Shown here in pieces: positions 37,449 to 46,233 of a DNA stretch of 64,000 nt. The position numbers were made by a program, and so were the translations under genes. Source of the stretch: Herbaspirillum hiltneri N3 (GTDB lineage Bacteria; Pseudomonadota; Gammaproteobacteria; Burkholderiales; Burkholderiaceae_D); contig NZ_CP011409.1 of NCBI RefSeq assembly GCF_001267925.1, positions 1,550,001-1,614,000 on the forward strand. The letters are read 5' to 3'. Below the pieces are notes generated by a model. That model was given only the letters and a program-made list of their open reading frames with translations. It was not told the DNA's origin and made no database searches. Within the stretch, counting starts at the first letter, position 1. Every line of letters begins with the position of its first letter.

Positions 37449-38477
37449 ATGCCGCAATACCCCCTGCTCAATCGCCGCGTCGTGCTGGCGCATCGTCCGG
37501 ATGGGGCGCCGCTCCCCCGGGACTTTCGCCTGGAGGAGGTCGCCATTCCCGCACCTTCGGATGGACAGTTGCTGTTGCAGACCGTATATCTTTCACTCGA
37601 CCCTTACATGCGCGGCCGCATGAGCGACGCCGCTTCTTACGCACCGCCGCTGGCGCCGGGTGATGTCATGGTGGGAGGCACCGTCAGTCGCGTCGTGGAT
37701 TCCCGTCATCCGCAATTCCGCAAGGGAGAACTGGTGCTGGGCTTCGACGGCTGGCAGGAATACGCCTTATCCGACGGCAGCGATCTGACTCGGCTCGGCG
37801 ATGCCGCCCATCCTTCTTATGCATTGAGTGTACTGGGCATGCCCGGTTTCACTGCCTATCACGCACTACTCAAGATCGGCCAACCCATCCCCGGGGAAAC
37901 GGTGGTCGTAGCGGCGGCCAGCGGCGCCGTGGGTTCGGTGCTCGGGCAAATCGGGAAGATAAAGGGCGCGCGCGTGATCGGCATCGCCGGCGGGGCGGAC
38001 AAATGCCGTTACGTCGTTGATGAACTCGGCTTTGACGCCTGTCTGGACCGGCGCGATCCGGACTTTGCGCGGAAGCTGGCTGAAGCATGCCCGGACGGAA
38101 TCGACATCTATCACGAGAGCGTCGGCGGTGCGGTGTTCGACGCCGTGCTGCCGCTGCTCAATGATCATGCGCGCGTTCCGGTATCGGGATCGATCGCTCA
38201 TTACAATGAAACAGGGGTGTCGTCTGCTCCCGACCGCTTGCCTCAGTTGCTGAGTGCGCTGGTGTTTCGGCGCATCCGGGTGCAGGGATTCATCATTCTT
38301 GATCACTATGCCGACGGCTACGAGGAATTTCAGCGCGACATGAGTGAGTGGGTTGCCGCCGGGCGGGTCAAGCTGAAGGAAGATGTCGTGGCTGGCATCG
38401 AGAATGCGCCGGCAGCCTTCATCGGTTTGCTGGAAGGATGCAATTTCGGCAAGGTGGTGGTGCGCGTCGCCGACTGA
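37449..38477 (+). CDS. NADP-dependent medium-chain oxidoreductase (CurA/YncB/leukotriene B4 dehydrogenase-like)
   Basis: This 342-residue zinc-free MDR enzyme reduces the carbon-carbon double bond of enones with NADPH. Family motifs are LSLDPYMRGRMSD near residue 55, GMPGFTAYHALLKIGQPIPGETVVVAAASGAVGSVLGQIGKIKGARVIGIAGGADKC (nucleotide-binding fold with AxxGxxG) and the C-terminal GFIILDHYADGYEEFQRDMSEWV. AAAGGAG precedes the ATG by 5 to 6 bases. With the divergent-site TetR regulator upstream it forms a two-gene detoxification unit, probably against reactive alkenals or quinone-like electrophiles. Confidence 0.9.
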   Translation: MPQYPLLNRRVVLAHRPDGAPLPRDFRLEEVAIPAPSDGQLLLQTVYLSLDPYMRGRMSDAASYAPPLAPGDVMVGGTVSRVVDSRHPQFRKGELVLGFDGWQEYALSDGSDLTRLGDAAHPSYALSVLGMPGFTAYHALLKIGQPIPGETVVVAAASGAVGSVLGQIGKIKGARVIGIAGGADKCRYVVDELGFDACLDRRDPDFARKLAEACPDGIDIYHESVGGAVFDAVLPLLNDHARVPVSGSIAHYNETGVSSAPDRLPQLLSALVFRRIRVQGFIILDHYADGYEEFQRDMSEWVAAGRVKLKEDVVAGIENAPAAFIGLLEGCNFGKVVVRVAD

Positions 38478-38517
38478 TCGCGTGGTATCGCAAGCTTGTT
38501 TTTCTTGTTCTCTATAT

Positions 38518-38551
38518 AGAAGGCCCGGCAGTTTGTCGGGCCTTCGCTTTT
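38518..38551 (+). terminator. Terminator after the oxidoreductase
   Basis: GAAGGCCCG and CGGGCCTTC pair around a short loop and are followed by GCTTTTT, 40 bases after the stop codon. Confidence 0.85.
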
Positions 38552-38675
38552 TGTGCTGTCCGGAGAAGCTTCGGATGCGATTCCTTTGTTGTCAGCAGGT
38601 ACCACGCCCTCTGCCGCAAAAATCATCCTGTCCGGAAAGACTAAGTTCGCACCGGCAACACACTCAAACCAAAAA

Positions 38676-38727
38676 TGTAGTTTTAAAACTAAGGATAAGT
38701 AGCAAAGCTACTTGTAGCATTAGTACA
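38676..38727. promoter_or_regulatory. Cluster of palindromes upstream of porin (HexR-like sites)
   Basis: Three elements are packed together: TGTAGTTTTAAAACTA (38676-38691, with a perfect 14-bp dyad), AAGTAGC-AAA-GCTACTT (38697-38713, perfect) and TGTAGCATTAGTACA (38713-38727). The last differs by one base from the site in front of zwf. They lie about 270 bases before the porin in an otherwise gene-free stretch (38552-38991). Confidence 0.5.
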
Positions 38728-38848
38728 CATATTCCTCATTCAAGAGCCTCCAAACTGTTGTAATTCCCAATAAATCTATTGAATCTATGTAGTTGCGGTA
38801 AAAAAATCGTGGAAAATAATTTTTTAATGTGTAGAATTAAATAAAATT

Positions 38849-38863
38849 TTTAGTAAAACTACA
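38849..38863. promoter_or_regulatory. HexR-like operator upstream of porin
   Basis: TTTAGTAAAACTACA read on the other strand is identical over all 15 bases to the site upstream of gtsA (46097-46111). It lies 128 bases before the porin start codon within an AT-rich promoter-like region. Confidence 0.7.
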
Positions 38864-38991
38864 TAAAATGTAGAGAGGCAAAAAGAAACACAGCCATCAC
38901 ATGGATGTGTGGAAACAATGCCCATAAAAAGAATTCGAGTGCAATGCTCGAAAAATAGTGGAAGTCCCCACAAGCAAATTTAGGAGATGAA

Positions 38992-40098
38992 ATGAAAAAA
39001 GCATCAAAAGTCGCATTCATTGCGAAGCCGCTCGCTATTGCTGCCGTCATGGCCGGCGCATGCGCAAGCGCTCAGGCTCAGACTAACGTCACCATCTACG
39101 GCCGTATCGACGCCGGTATCAATTACCAAAGCAACCAGGCCGGCGCCAATGGCAGCCGCGGCAGCAAATGGGGTATTGACGGCAACGAATGGGGCACCAG
39201 CATGTTCGGCTTCAAGGGCAACGAAGATCTGGGCGGCGGTCTGAAAGCAATTTTCACACTGGAAAACGGTTTTGACGCATCGACCGGTCAGGTCAACGGC
39301 GGTTCGGGTCTGTGGACACGTCGTTCCTTCGTCGGCCTGAGCGGCTCGGCCGGTACCCTGAAAATGGGTAAAGACCTGGCAATCCAAAGCGATCCGATCT
39401 GGGCGCTGGATCCGACCGGCCAGCAAGCGCTGAGCACGGCGACACTGGTCAAGGAACGCAACTGGCCGCAAACCAACAACATGGTCAGCTATGAATCGCC
39501 AAACTTCGGCGGCTTCACTGCAACCGTGATGCACGGCTTCGGCGAGGCAGCAGGTTCCTTCACGAAGGGTGTGCCGACAGCGCCAGGCGTCGTTTCCAAT
39601 AACGGCAGCCGCGATGGTATTTCGCTGGCGTATGTGCAGCCGACCTATGAACTGCGCGCCATCTATGACGTGCAACGCGACACCAACGGCCAATATTCGA
39701 CACTGTTCGCTTCTTCCAAAGAGCTGACACTGGGCGGCACCGTGACCATCGACAAGCTGAAACTGTTCGCCGGTTATGAAAACCTGCGTGCCAATTCCGT
39801 TGCGACAGGTTCGCCTGATCGCGCCAACCACTACTGGCTCGGCGCGAACTACCAGATCACTCCGGCTCTGACCCTGATCGGCGCGGCATACCACGTGAAC
39901 GTGAACGCGGGTGTCGGTAGCGCGAACCTGTTCGTCGTTGGCGGCAACTACAGCCTGTCCAAGCGCACTTTGCTGTACGCGACCGTCGGTACCGTTCGTA
40001 ACGGCGCCAACTCCGACTTCTCGGTCGAATACGGCGGCGGCGGCATCAAGGGCCAAAACCAGAACGCGTTCTACACTGGCATCAGCCACTCGTTCTAA
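38992..40098 (+). CDS. Outer-membrane porin, Omp32/Burkholderia type
   Basis: This 368-residue general diffusion porin is predicted to form a trimeric 16-strand barrel. The signal peptide (residues 1-29) ends SAQAQ. The mature protein starts TNVTIYGRIDAGINY, the signature of betaproteobacterial porins, contains GFKGNEDLGGGLKAIFTLENGFD and LWTRRSFVGLSGSAGTLKMGKDL, and ends in the barrel-sorting Phe (GISHSF). AGGAG is well placed before the ATG. Several palindromes matching the sugar regulon sites lie upstream, suggesting the porin is a regulated entry route for glucose or related sugars, which would be an inference from regulation. Confidence 0.94.
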   Translation: MKKASKVAFIAKPLAIAAVMAGACASAQAQTNVTIYGRIDAGINYQSNQAGANGSRGSKWGIDGNEWGTSMFGFKGNEDLGGGLKAIFTLENGFDASTGQVNGGSGLWTRRSFVGLSGSAGTLKMGKDLAIQSDPIWALDPTGQQALSTATLVKERNWPQTNNMVSYESPNFGGFTATVMHGFGEAAGSFTKGVPTAPGVVSNNGSRDGISLAYVQPTYELRAIYDVQRDTNGQYSTLFASSKELTLGGTVTIDKLKLFAGYENLRANSVATGSPDRANHYWLGANYQITPALTLIGAAYHVNVNAGVGSANLFVVGGNYSLSKRTLLYATVGTVRNGANSDFSVEYGGGGIKGQNQNAFYTGISHSF

Positions 40099-40108
40099 TG
40101 CAAGACAA

Positions 40109-40312
40109 GCCCGGGATCGCGTGATTCCGGCAACCTCCTCGCGGGCATGATTCCATCGTTAATAGTTGCGATGGAATCGTCCCGCGCAGGTCTGCAGCAA
40201 ACGTGCTGTACTTTAGTCGGGCGGCACACGTAACGCAGAGTAGTCGTAGGTGTAGTGACATCCTGAGGAACTCCCCCTCTTGGCCCGTTCGATGTTGAGC
40301 GGGCTTTTTTAT
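40109..40312 (+). terminator. Structured 3' region and terminator after the porin
   Basis: Three hairpins follow the porin. CCGGGATC-GCGT-GATTCCGG begins about 12 bases after the stop. GATTCCATCG-N10-CGATGGAATC (40149-40178) has an outer GCGGG/CCCGC clamp (40141-40145, 40181-40185). GCCCGTTC-GATGTT-GAGCGGGC with six T residues (40283-40310) is a true intrinsic terminator. The first two lack T-tracts. No protein is encoded between 40099 and 40453. Confidence 0.75.
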
Positions 40313-40453
40313 TGGCTCGATGCGTTGCACGTGGGCGGGTTTCCTTCCGCAAGTTTCCCGGCACTACCTTTCCTGCACCCGATGCCGTATATTCAGCGCA
40401 CGGCGATAGCCGGGGTTGGCATATGACAAGGCGAAATACTCGGGGGAGGTGCT

Positions 40454-42298
40454 GTGTTGAAAAGCTATCGCAAGATCGGATTTGCATTCCTGCTTTTGGC
40501 GGCTGTTTTGTTGACGGCGTGTGCGACGACACATCAGAAAAGCGACAAACCGTTGCTCCCCGGTGCGGAGTGGCGTATTACCCGTACCGTCAACGGAACA
40601 AGGCAACCGGTGATGGATGCGCCGAAATGGTCGTCCGAGAATGAACTCACCCTGTTAGACGATGCAACCGGTTTGCTGTGGAGCAAGAGATCTTTCGCGC
40701 TACCGGTCGGCAAGACTTTCGAAGACGCCCGAAGTTATTGTAAAAGCTTGGGCGGACCAGAGATGCAGATCCCCACGAGGCAGCAACTGCAGACGCTCGT
40801 TAACTACAAATATGCCAACCCGGTCGTTGACCACGATCGTCTGCCTGGCATCCGTTCGGGCCCCTATTGGACTGCGACGCCATCCGATATCAACGGCGCC
40901 GACAAGGATTCGTATTGGCTCATCGACTTCCTTGACGGGAGAAGTTTTTCCAGAAACGCAAAGGGCAATCTGGCCGGTGTTCTGTGCGTCGCAGACTTTT
41001 ACGAGGCCAAACCAGACAGTCATTACACCGACCGGGGAAGCTGGGTCGAAGACAATGCCACCGGACTGGGATGGCAAAAGCAGACGGTGCATGCCAACGA
41101 CGCCAATGCCCTGGCGGATGCTTGTCTCGGATCGGGCCTGGGCGGCAAGCGCTGGCGCGTCCCTGCGCAGCATGAACTTCTGAGCCTGGTGAGCGCAGGG
41201 CAAAGCCGTCCTTACCTCGATCCGCTCTTTTCGGGCGAGCTGTACCTGAGCAGCAGTACGGCAGACTTGCACCGCGTCGGTTCGGATTTTTATGGCGTGG
41301 ACTTCCAGCGCGGAGTGACTGTCCCTGGCGACGGCATGCACACACGCTGCGTTTCCCAGTGGCCCGACAACAAGATGACAGGGCGCACCTACGAGGGGAG
41401 CGTGTTCATTGATGCGTCCAACATCGACGACGCAAACCGTCAGCTGCAATTGTTCGAGACAGGACACTATCGAAAAATCCACGGGGACCTGTACATTCAC
41501 GGTCCGGTCGCGGCTGTCATCCTGCCATATCTGGAAGAGGTGACGGGGAGCATAAGCGTCGACCGAAGTGCGAAAATTCACACCGTCGCTATACCTTTCC
41601 TGACGACGATCGGCGGGGAACTCAGCGCCGTTGGCAATGCCGCTCTGGATCGCCTCGTATTTCCAGGGCTCGCGGGAATTGGCGGCAATCTGACGTTGAT
41701 CAAGAATGCGAATCTCGGCAGCAAGCAAGAGCAGATACCCCTGAACGACGAAATTGTTGAACCTTTCGACTTCCGTTCATTGAAAACGATCGGTGGGGAC
41801 GTCAGCATCCAGGCCCACCAGCAACTCAAGATGCTCTCGATCACCTCTCCGATATCGGTCGGGAAAAGTGTGAGCATTGGGGATAATCCGCAACTGCGGA
41901 CGATTCGGATGACTTCGCTGGCTTTGATCGGTCAGTCCTGCGGACCGGGTAGCGGTGACTGCGGCAGTCTCGAGATACTGTCGAACATGCGATTGGCGTC
42001 AGTGGACTTCGCGTCGCTGAAAACCATCGTTGCAGGTTTCTCCGTACGCGGTAATCCTGAGCTCAAGGATGTTCAGGAAAGGATAGATCGTATCGGTACC
42101 GGGTTGGTGGCGCAATATAACCGCAAGTTGTGCGCTCGCACGGTGCTTGATCGCATTCTCCTGCGCACCTGGAACAGCGGGCATTTTCCTGGCGGTGTCA
42201 CCATTACTGATAATGATCCTGCGCCGGAATGCAAAACTGCATGCAGCGATCGGGACCATTGCACAATTCCCCACGCCAAGGCAGTGCCGCGTCGTTGA
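40454..42298 (+). CDS. Lipoprotein with two DUF1566 domains and a receptor-L-like repeat domain
   Basis: This 614-residue protein is of unknown function. The signal sequence ends in the lipobox LLTAC with Cys23 as lipidation site. Two DUF1566/Lcl_C-type domains (approximately residues 60-180 and 195-305) show the paired DDATGLLWSK/DNATGLGWQK openings, the WRVPTRQQL-type central motif (MQIPTRQQLQTLV, WRVPAQHELLSLV) and closing CVADF/CVSQW. The rest, residues 315-590, has a repetitive pattern of short beta-strand units (VTGSISVD, IGGELSAVGN, IGGNLTLIKN, IGGDVSIQAH) resembling bacterial receptor L domains or leucine-rich solenoids. The start is GTG, with GGGGGAGG before it. The gene is flanked by terminators and looks autonomous. 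Confidence 0.75.
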   Translation: MLKSYRKIGFAFLLLAAVLLTACATTHQKSDKPLLPGAEWRITRTVNGTRQPVMDAPKWSSENELTLLDDATGLLWSKRSFALPVGKTFEDARSYCKSLGGPEMQIPTRQQLQTLVNYKYANPVVDHDRLPGIRSGPYWTATPSDINGADKDSYWLIDFLDGRSFSRNAKGNLAGVLCVADFYEAKPDSHYTDRGSWVEDNATGLGWQKQTVHANDANALADACLGSGLGGKRWRVPAQHELLSLVSAGQSRPYLDPLFSGELYLSSSTADLHRVGSDFYGVDFQRGVTVPGDGMHTRCVSQWPDNKMTGRTYEGSVFIDASNIDDANRQLQLFETGHYRKIHGDLYIHGPVAAVILPYLEEVTGSISVDRSAKIHTVAIPFLTTIGGELSAVGNAALDRLVFPGLAGIGGNLTLIKNANLGSKQEQIPLNDEIVEPFDFRSLKTIGGDVSIQAHQQLKMLSITSPISVGKSVSIGDNPQLRTIRMTSLALIGQSCGPGSGDCGSLEILSNMRLASVDFASLKTIVAGFSVRGNPELKDVQERIDRIGTGLVAQYNRKLCARTVLDRILLRTWNSGHFPGGVTITDNDPAPECKTACSDRDHCTIPHAKAVPRR

Positions 42299-42322
42299 AG
42301 CAGGCTTCGGTGCTCTTCAAAG

Positions 42323-42363
42323 AAAAACCGGCAAGCCCAACAGGCCTTGCCGGTTTGTTTTTA
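42323..42363. terminator. Bidirectional terminator between lipoprotein and glk-hexR
   Basis: AAACCGGCAAG and CTTGCCGGTTT form an 11-bp stem, with T-rich runs on both sides. It serves the plus-strand lipoprotein gene and the minus-strand glk-hexR gene, which converge here. Confidence 0.88.
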
Positions 42364-42422
42364 TGTGGAAGCCCGGTACTGCATCTGCAGCCAGGCTTCC
42401 TGTCTCCGCCGCTTCCCTGGTG

Positions 42423-44384
42423 CTACTTGGTGTGCGAAATCAGATTGGGTTTGTTGCCTTCGTCGCCGTGCTTTTCCACCGGATGATCGTCGGCTGCCGA
42501 GACTTTGTCGCCGATGACGTCGTGCGTCGAGGCGATGTGCGCCAAGATGCCGCGCTTGGCCTGGCGCTGGAGCTCTGCGAACGGGCTCGAGCGGTTCAGC
42601 GACACGCCCACTGCCAGCACGTCTACCAGCAACAGCAGCAGGATGCGCGACACCATCGGGATGTGCATCATGCTGCCTTCATCGTGCTCGACCGCCAGCG
42701 TGTAGTCGGCGCGCTTGGCCAATTGCGAATTGCTCGGCGCCAGCGCGATGATGGTGGCGCCGGAGTTCACCGCGACTTCGACCGTGGTTGCCAGATGGCG
42801 CAGGCGGCCCGAGTTGGAGATGATGACCGCGACGTCGGTGTTCTTCAGCAGCGAGGCCGAGACTTCCTGCAATTGCGGATCGGTGTAGGCGGTCGACGGA
42901 ATGCCGAGGCGGAAGAATTTCTGTTGCGCGTCTTCCGCCACCAGGCCGCAGCTGCCGAAGCCGTAGAACTCCACGCGCGTGGCGTGACTCAGCACTTCGA
43001 TGACCTTGCTCAGCGTGTCCGCATTGAGGCTGTCGCGGACTTCCATCATCGCGGCGATGGTGTTGTCGACCACCTTCACGCCAACGTCCAGCGCGGAGTC
43101 GCCGACATGTACCTGGCTGTGCGCGACCGGCACGGTGCCGGTGACGCCCGAGGCCAGTTTCAGTTTGAAATCGGCCAGACCCTGGCAACCCATGGTGCGG
43201 CAGAAACGGATCACGGTCGGCTGGCTGACATTGGCGCGGCGGGCGATTTCCGAAATCGGTTCGCTCATGACCGCGCGCGGATGCGCCAGGATCAGGCTGG
43301 CCACGCGTTCTTCGGCCGGCGAGAACTGCGAGCGCGCCTTGCGGATGCGTTCCAGGAACGGCACCGCATTGCCGCCGCCGAGACGCTCCGCCAGAATCGC
43401 GGCGACGCCGACGAACGCCGGGTAAGGCGCGGTGATGACGAAAGTCGGGATCTTTTGCATGTAGGCGTCGAAGCGCCCCTTGCTTTCAAAGCGTGCGCGG
43501 AAGGCCGAGCGCGCAAAGTAGTCGCCCAGGTGCGGCACCACGCCGCCGCCGATGTAGATGCCGCCCAGCGTGCCGAGCGTGACTGCGACATTCGACGCCA
43601 GCGTGCCGAGCATGCCGCAGAAGCAGTCGACCACTTCCAGGCACAGCGGGTCTTTCTGGTTCAGTGCGCGGTCGACGATTTGCGGCGCCGACAGTTCTTC
43701 CGGATTGCTGATCTTGTTGATTTCGCACAAGGCGCCGTAAATCATTTCCAGGCCGGGGCCGGAGATCAGGCGTTCAGCCGAGACGTGCTTATAAGTGCGC
43801 CAGCAATATTGCAGGATCGCCGCTTCTTTTTCATCGGCCGGCGAGAACGACACGTGACCGCCTTCGCTGCCCAGCGCGATCCAGCGTCCTTCGCTCGGGA
43901 TCAGGCCGCCGACGCCGAGGCCGGTGCCGGCGCCGACCAGCCCGATCACGCCGCCTTCCAGTCCCTGTCCGCCGCCGATCTGCACGCAATGCGATTGCTC
44001 CAGATGCGGCAGCGCCATCGACAGCGCGGTGAAATCGTTGACCACCAGCAGCGTATCGAGGCCGAGCAGCTTGCGCGTCTCTTCAATCGAAAACGCCCAA
44101 TGATGATTGGTCATCTTGATGTGGTCGCCTTGCACCGGATTGGCGATCGCGATCGCCGCATGGTGGATCGCCGGATGTTCATTGGTTTCCAGGTAAGCCT
44201 TGGCGGCCTGCGAAAACTCCGCATAGTCGGCGCAACGCAAGGTCTGGATCGTATCTATCTGTCCGGGAGCGCGTTCCAGCGCGAAGCGCGCGTTGGTGCC
44301 GCCGATGTCAGCCAACAAACGCGGACCATCCATAAAGGTGTTCGACGGGTTGTAGCTGCCATGTATGAGCGATGCTGAAGACAT
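42423..44384 (-). CDS. glk: Bifunctional glucokinase / RpiR (HexR)-family regulator
   Basis: This 653-residue fusion is typical of Burkholderiales. Residues 20-340 are glucokinase: phosphate-binding LLADIGGTNARFALE, catalytic Asp117 in VVNDFTALSMALP, and VGAGTGLGVGG and GSEGGHVSF. It phosphorylates glucose to glucose 6-phosphate. Residues 345-420 hold the RpiR HTH (ISEIARRANVSQPTVIRFCRTMG), and residues 465-590 the SIS sugar-phosphate-binding domain, which in HexR senses 2-keto-3-deoxy-6-phosphogluconate. A C-terminal tail of about 50 polar residues is unusual. GGAAAG precedes the ATG, and a HexR-like operator overlaps the start. It lies downstream of zwf, both on the minus strand. Confidence 0.93.
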   Translation of the reverse strand: MSSASLIHGSYNPSNTFMDGPRLLADIGGTNARFALERAPGQIDTIQTLRCADYAEFSQAAKAYLETNEHPAIHHAAIAIANPVQGDHIKMTNHHWAFSIEETRKLLGLDTLLVVNDFTALSMALPHLEQSHCVQIGGGQGLEGGVIGLVGAGTGLGVGGLIPSEGRWIALGSEGGHVSFSPADEKEAAILQYCWRTYKHVSAERLISGPGLEMIYGALCEINKISNPEELSAPQIVDRALNQKDPLCLEVVDCFCGMLGTLASNVAVTLGTLGGIYIGGGVVPHLGDYFARSAFRARFESKGRFDAYMQKIPTFVITAPYPAFVGVAAILAERLGGGNAVPFLERIRKARSQFSPAEERVASLILAHPRAVMSEPISEIARRANVSQPTVIRFCRTMGCQGLADFKLKLASGVTGTVPVAHSQVHVGDSALDVGVKVVDNTIAAMMEVRDSLNADTLSKVIEVLSHATRVEFYGFGSCGLVAEDAQQKFFRLGIPSTAYTDPQLQEVSASLLKNTDVAVIISNSGRLRHLATTVEVAVNSGATIIALAPSNSQLAKRADYTLAVEHDEGSMMHIPMVSRILLLLLVDVLAVGVSLNRSSPFAELQRQAKRGILAHIASTHDVIGDKVSAADDHPVEKHGDEGNKPNLISHTK

Positions 44385-44398
44385 GTAGTAAAACTTTC
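44384..44398. promoter_or_regulatory. HexR-like operator at the glk-hexR start codon
   Basis: TGTAGTAAAACTTTC matches 11 to 12 bases of the TGTAGT-N3-ACTACA palindrome. On the coding strand it sits between the Shine-Dalgarno GGAAAG and the ATG, so bound regulator would block elongation (roadblock) instead of covering the promoter. Confidence 0.55.
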
Positions 44399-44506
44399 CG
44401 AAAAAAAACTGTTGTGCGTATCGGTGAGACTGTGCGCGGTCGAACTATGCGGTGCTTTTATTTTTGGTGGGCGTATATTAGCTCGCTTTGCGCAAATCCG
44501 TGGCCA

Positions 44507-45982
44507 TCACCGGTCTTCTGGCCAGTGCGCGCCGGCGCGGGACATCATCGCCGACGATGCACTGGGTCCCCAACTTCCAGCAAGATAAGATTTCGGCAGC
44601 GCAGCAGTGCTCTGCCAATGGTTCAACAATGGTTCCACCCAGCGCCATGCCGCTTCCTGCTCATCGCGCCGCACGAACAGCGCGAGGTTGCCGCGAATCA
44701 CGTCCAGCAGCAGGCGCTCGTAAGCATCCGCTCGCTTTTGCTTGAAGGCCTGGTCGAAAGCCAGGTCCAGCGCCACCGGCTGTATCGTCATGCTGTCGCC
44801 GGGTTGCTTGGCGAAGCAGTGCAACTGTATCGATTCCTCGGGCTGCAGGCGGATCACCAGCCGGTTGCTGCTTTCCACGCCTTGCGGCATCGGCAGGATC
44901 GCGTGCGGGATCGGCTTGAAGGTGATCACGATCTCCGCGGTGCGTTCAGCAAGCCGCTTGCCGGTGCGCAGGAAAAACGGCACGCCGGCCCAGCGCCAGT
45001 TGTTGATCTCGGCATGCAGCGCGATGAAGCTCTCGGTCTTCGACTGCGGCGAAATCCCGGCTTCCTGGTGATACCCGCCGACCGCCTGGCCGCGCACCGC
45101 GCCGGCGGCGTACTGGCCGCGCACGGCGCGGGTTTCCAGGTCGTCGCGGCTGAACGGCCTGAGCGCGCGCAGCACGCGCACTTTCTCATCCCGTATAGCA
45201 TTGGCATCAAGCGAAGTCGGAGGTTCCATCGCCACCATGCACAGCAGCTGCAGCAAATGGTTCTGCACCATGTCGCGCAAGGCGCCGGTGCCGTCGTAGA
45301 ACTCGCCGCGGCCTTCCACGCCGAGCTGCTCGGCGATGGTCAGTTGCACGTGCTCGATCGACTCGCGCCGCCACAGCGGTTCAAACAGGCTGTTGGCAAA
45401 ACGTAACGCCAGCAAGTTCTGTACCGACTCCTTGCCCAGGTAGTGATCGATGCGATAGATCTGGTCTTCGGCGAACACCCGCGCCACGGCGTCGTTGATC
45501 GCGCGGGAAGACGCCAGATCGTGGCCGAGCGGCTTTTCCAGCACCACGCGGGCGTTGTCCAGCGCAATGCTGCTGGCGGCCAGGTGGTTGCAGATGGGTT
45601 CGAACAGTTTCGGCGACGTCGCCAGGTAATACACCGTGACGGCCTGGTTGTTCAGTTGTTCGCCGAGCAACGCGTAGTCCGCGGCGCGGGTCGCGTCCAG
45701 CGCCACATAAGTAACGCGGCGCAAAAAACTTTGCCATTGGTCGGCGTTCTTATTGGCAATGCCTTCGCCGACATGCGGGCCGGCCTGGGTGTGAACCCAG
45801 TCAAGATAGGACTCCTGATTCAAGTCCTGCTTGGCGACGCAAATGATGCGGCCGTCCTGATGCAATTTGCCATCAAGATGCGCGGAGAACAACGCCGGAA
45901 GAATCTTCCGCATTGCCAGGTCGCCTGTCGCTCCAAACAGGACGAAATTGAACAAGCATGCTTCTTCTTGTATGACTTGCAT
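44507..45982 (-). CDS. zwf: Glucose-6-phosphate 1-dehydrogenase
   Basis: This 491-residue enzyme oxidises glucose 6-phosphate to 6-phosphogluconolactone with NAD(P)+, feeding the Entner-Doudoroff and pentose-phosphate routes. The N-terminal coenzyme motif [20 protein letters not shown] (GxxGDLA) and the catalytic RIDHYLGKE motif are intact, as are EKPLGHD and [11 protein letters not shown]. The start Met is followed by [15 protein letters not shown]. It is divergent from gtsA with two HexR-like sites in the 251-base gap, and glk-hexR follows after 122 bases. No pgl gene for the lactonase lies next to it. Confidence 0.96.
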   Translation of the reverse strand: MQVIQEEACLFNFVLFGATGDLAMRKILPALFSAHLDGKLHQDGRIICVAKQDLNQESYLDWVHTQAGPHVGEGIANKNADQWQSFLRRVTYVALDATRAADYALLGEQLNNQAVTVYYLATSPKLFEPICNHLAASSIALDNARVVLEKPLGHDLASSRAINDAVARVFAEDQIYRIDHYLGKESVQNLLALRFANSLFEPLWRRESIEHVQLTIAEQLGVEGRGEFYDGTGALRDMVQNHLLQLLCMVAMEPPTSLDANAIRDEKVRVLRALRPFSRDDLETRAVRGQYAAGAVRGQAVGGYHQEAGISPQSKTESFIALHAEINNWRWAGVPFFLRTGKRLAERTAEIVITFKPIPHAILPMPQGVESSNRLVIRLQPEESIQLHCFAKQPGDSMTIQPVALDLAFDQAFKQKRADAYERLLLDVIRGNLALFVRRDEQEAAWRWVEPLLNHWQSTAALPKSYLAGSWGPSASSAMMSRAGAHWPEDR

Positions 45983-46025
45983 GAGATTTCTATGTAATTA
46001 AACAAAACTTATATTGCAATGTTAC

Positions 46026-46040
46026 TGTAGCATTACTACA
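46026..46040. promoter_or_regulatory. HexR-like operator upstream of zwf
   Basis: TGTAG-CATTA-CTACA has perfect 5-bp arms. It is 44 bases upstream of the zwf start codon, on the zwf side of the divergent zwf/gtsA promoter region. A weaker half-site, TGTAATTAAAC, lies at 45993-46003. Confidence 0.75.
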
Positions 46041-46096
46041 ATTACAAGCGAGCGACGGGAGTTCGTCCTAATAATTAAATTTATTAAGGCAATTTT

Positions 46097-46111
46097 TGTA
46101 GTTTTACTAAA
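46097..46111. promoter_or_regulatory. HexR-like operator upstream of gtsA
   Basis: TGTAGTTTTACTAAA is identical (reverse complement) to the site in front of the porin. It is 123 bases before the gtsA start, on the gtsA side of the divergent region. Confidence 0.72.
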
Positions 46112-46233
46112 GTGATGTTAACAAAGAGTGTTCCAAAAACACCGCCGTACCAACAGCAAGTTCTCTTCCCCAGGGAACCAAGACCTTGCCGCGGTGCAAG
46201 CCGACGGCAATTTTTCAAACACAGGAGATAAAA

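Noticed and set aside
38990..40098. A sugar-specific OprB-type porin
   Set aside because: The mature N-terminus TNVTIYGRIDAG and the terminal Phe are those of general Omp32-type porins; only the upstream operators suggest a link to sugar uptake.
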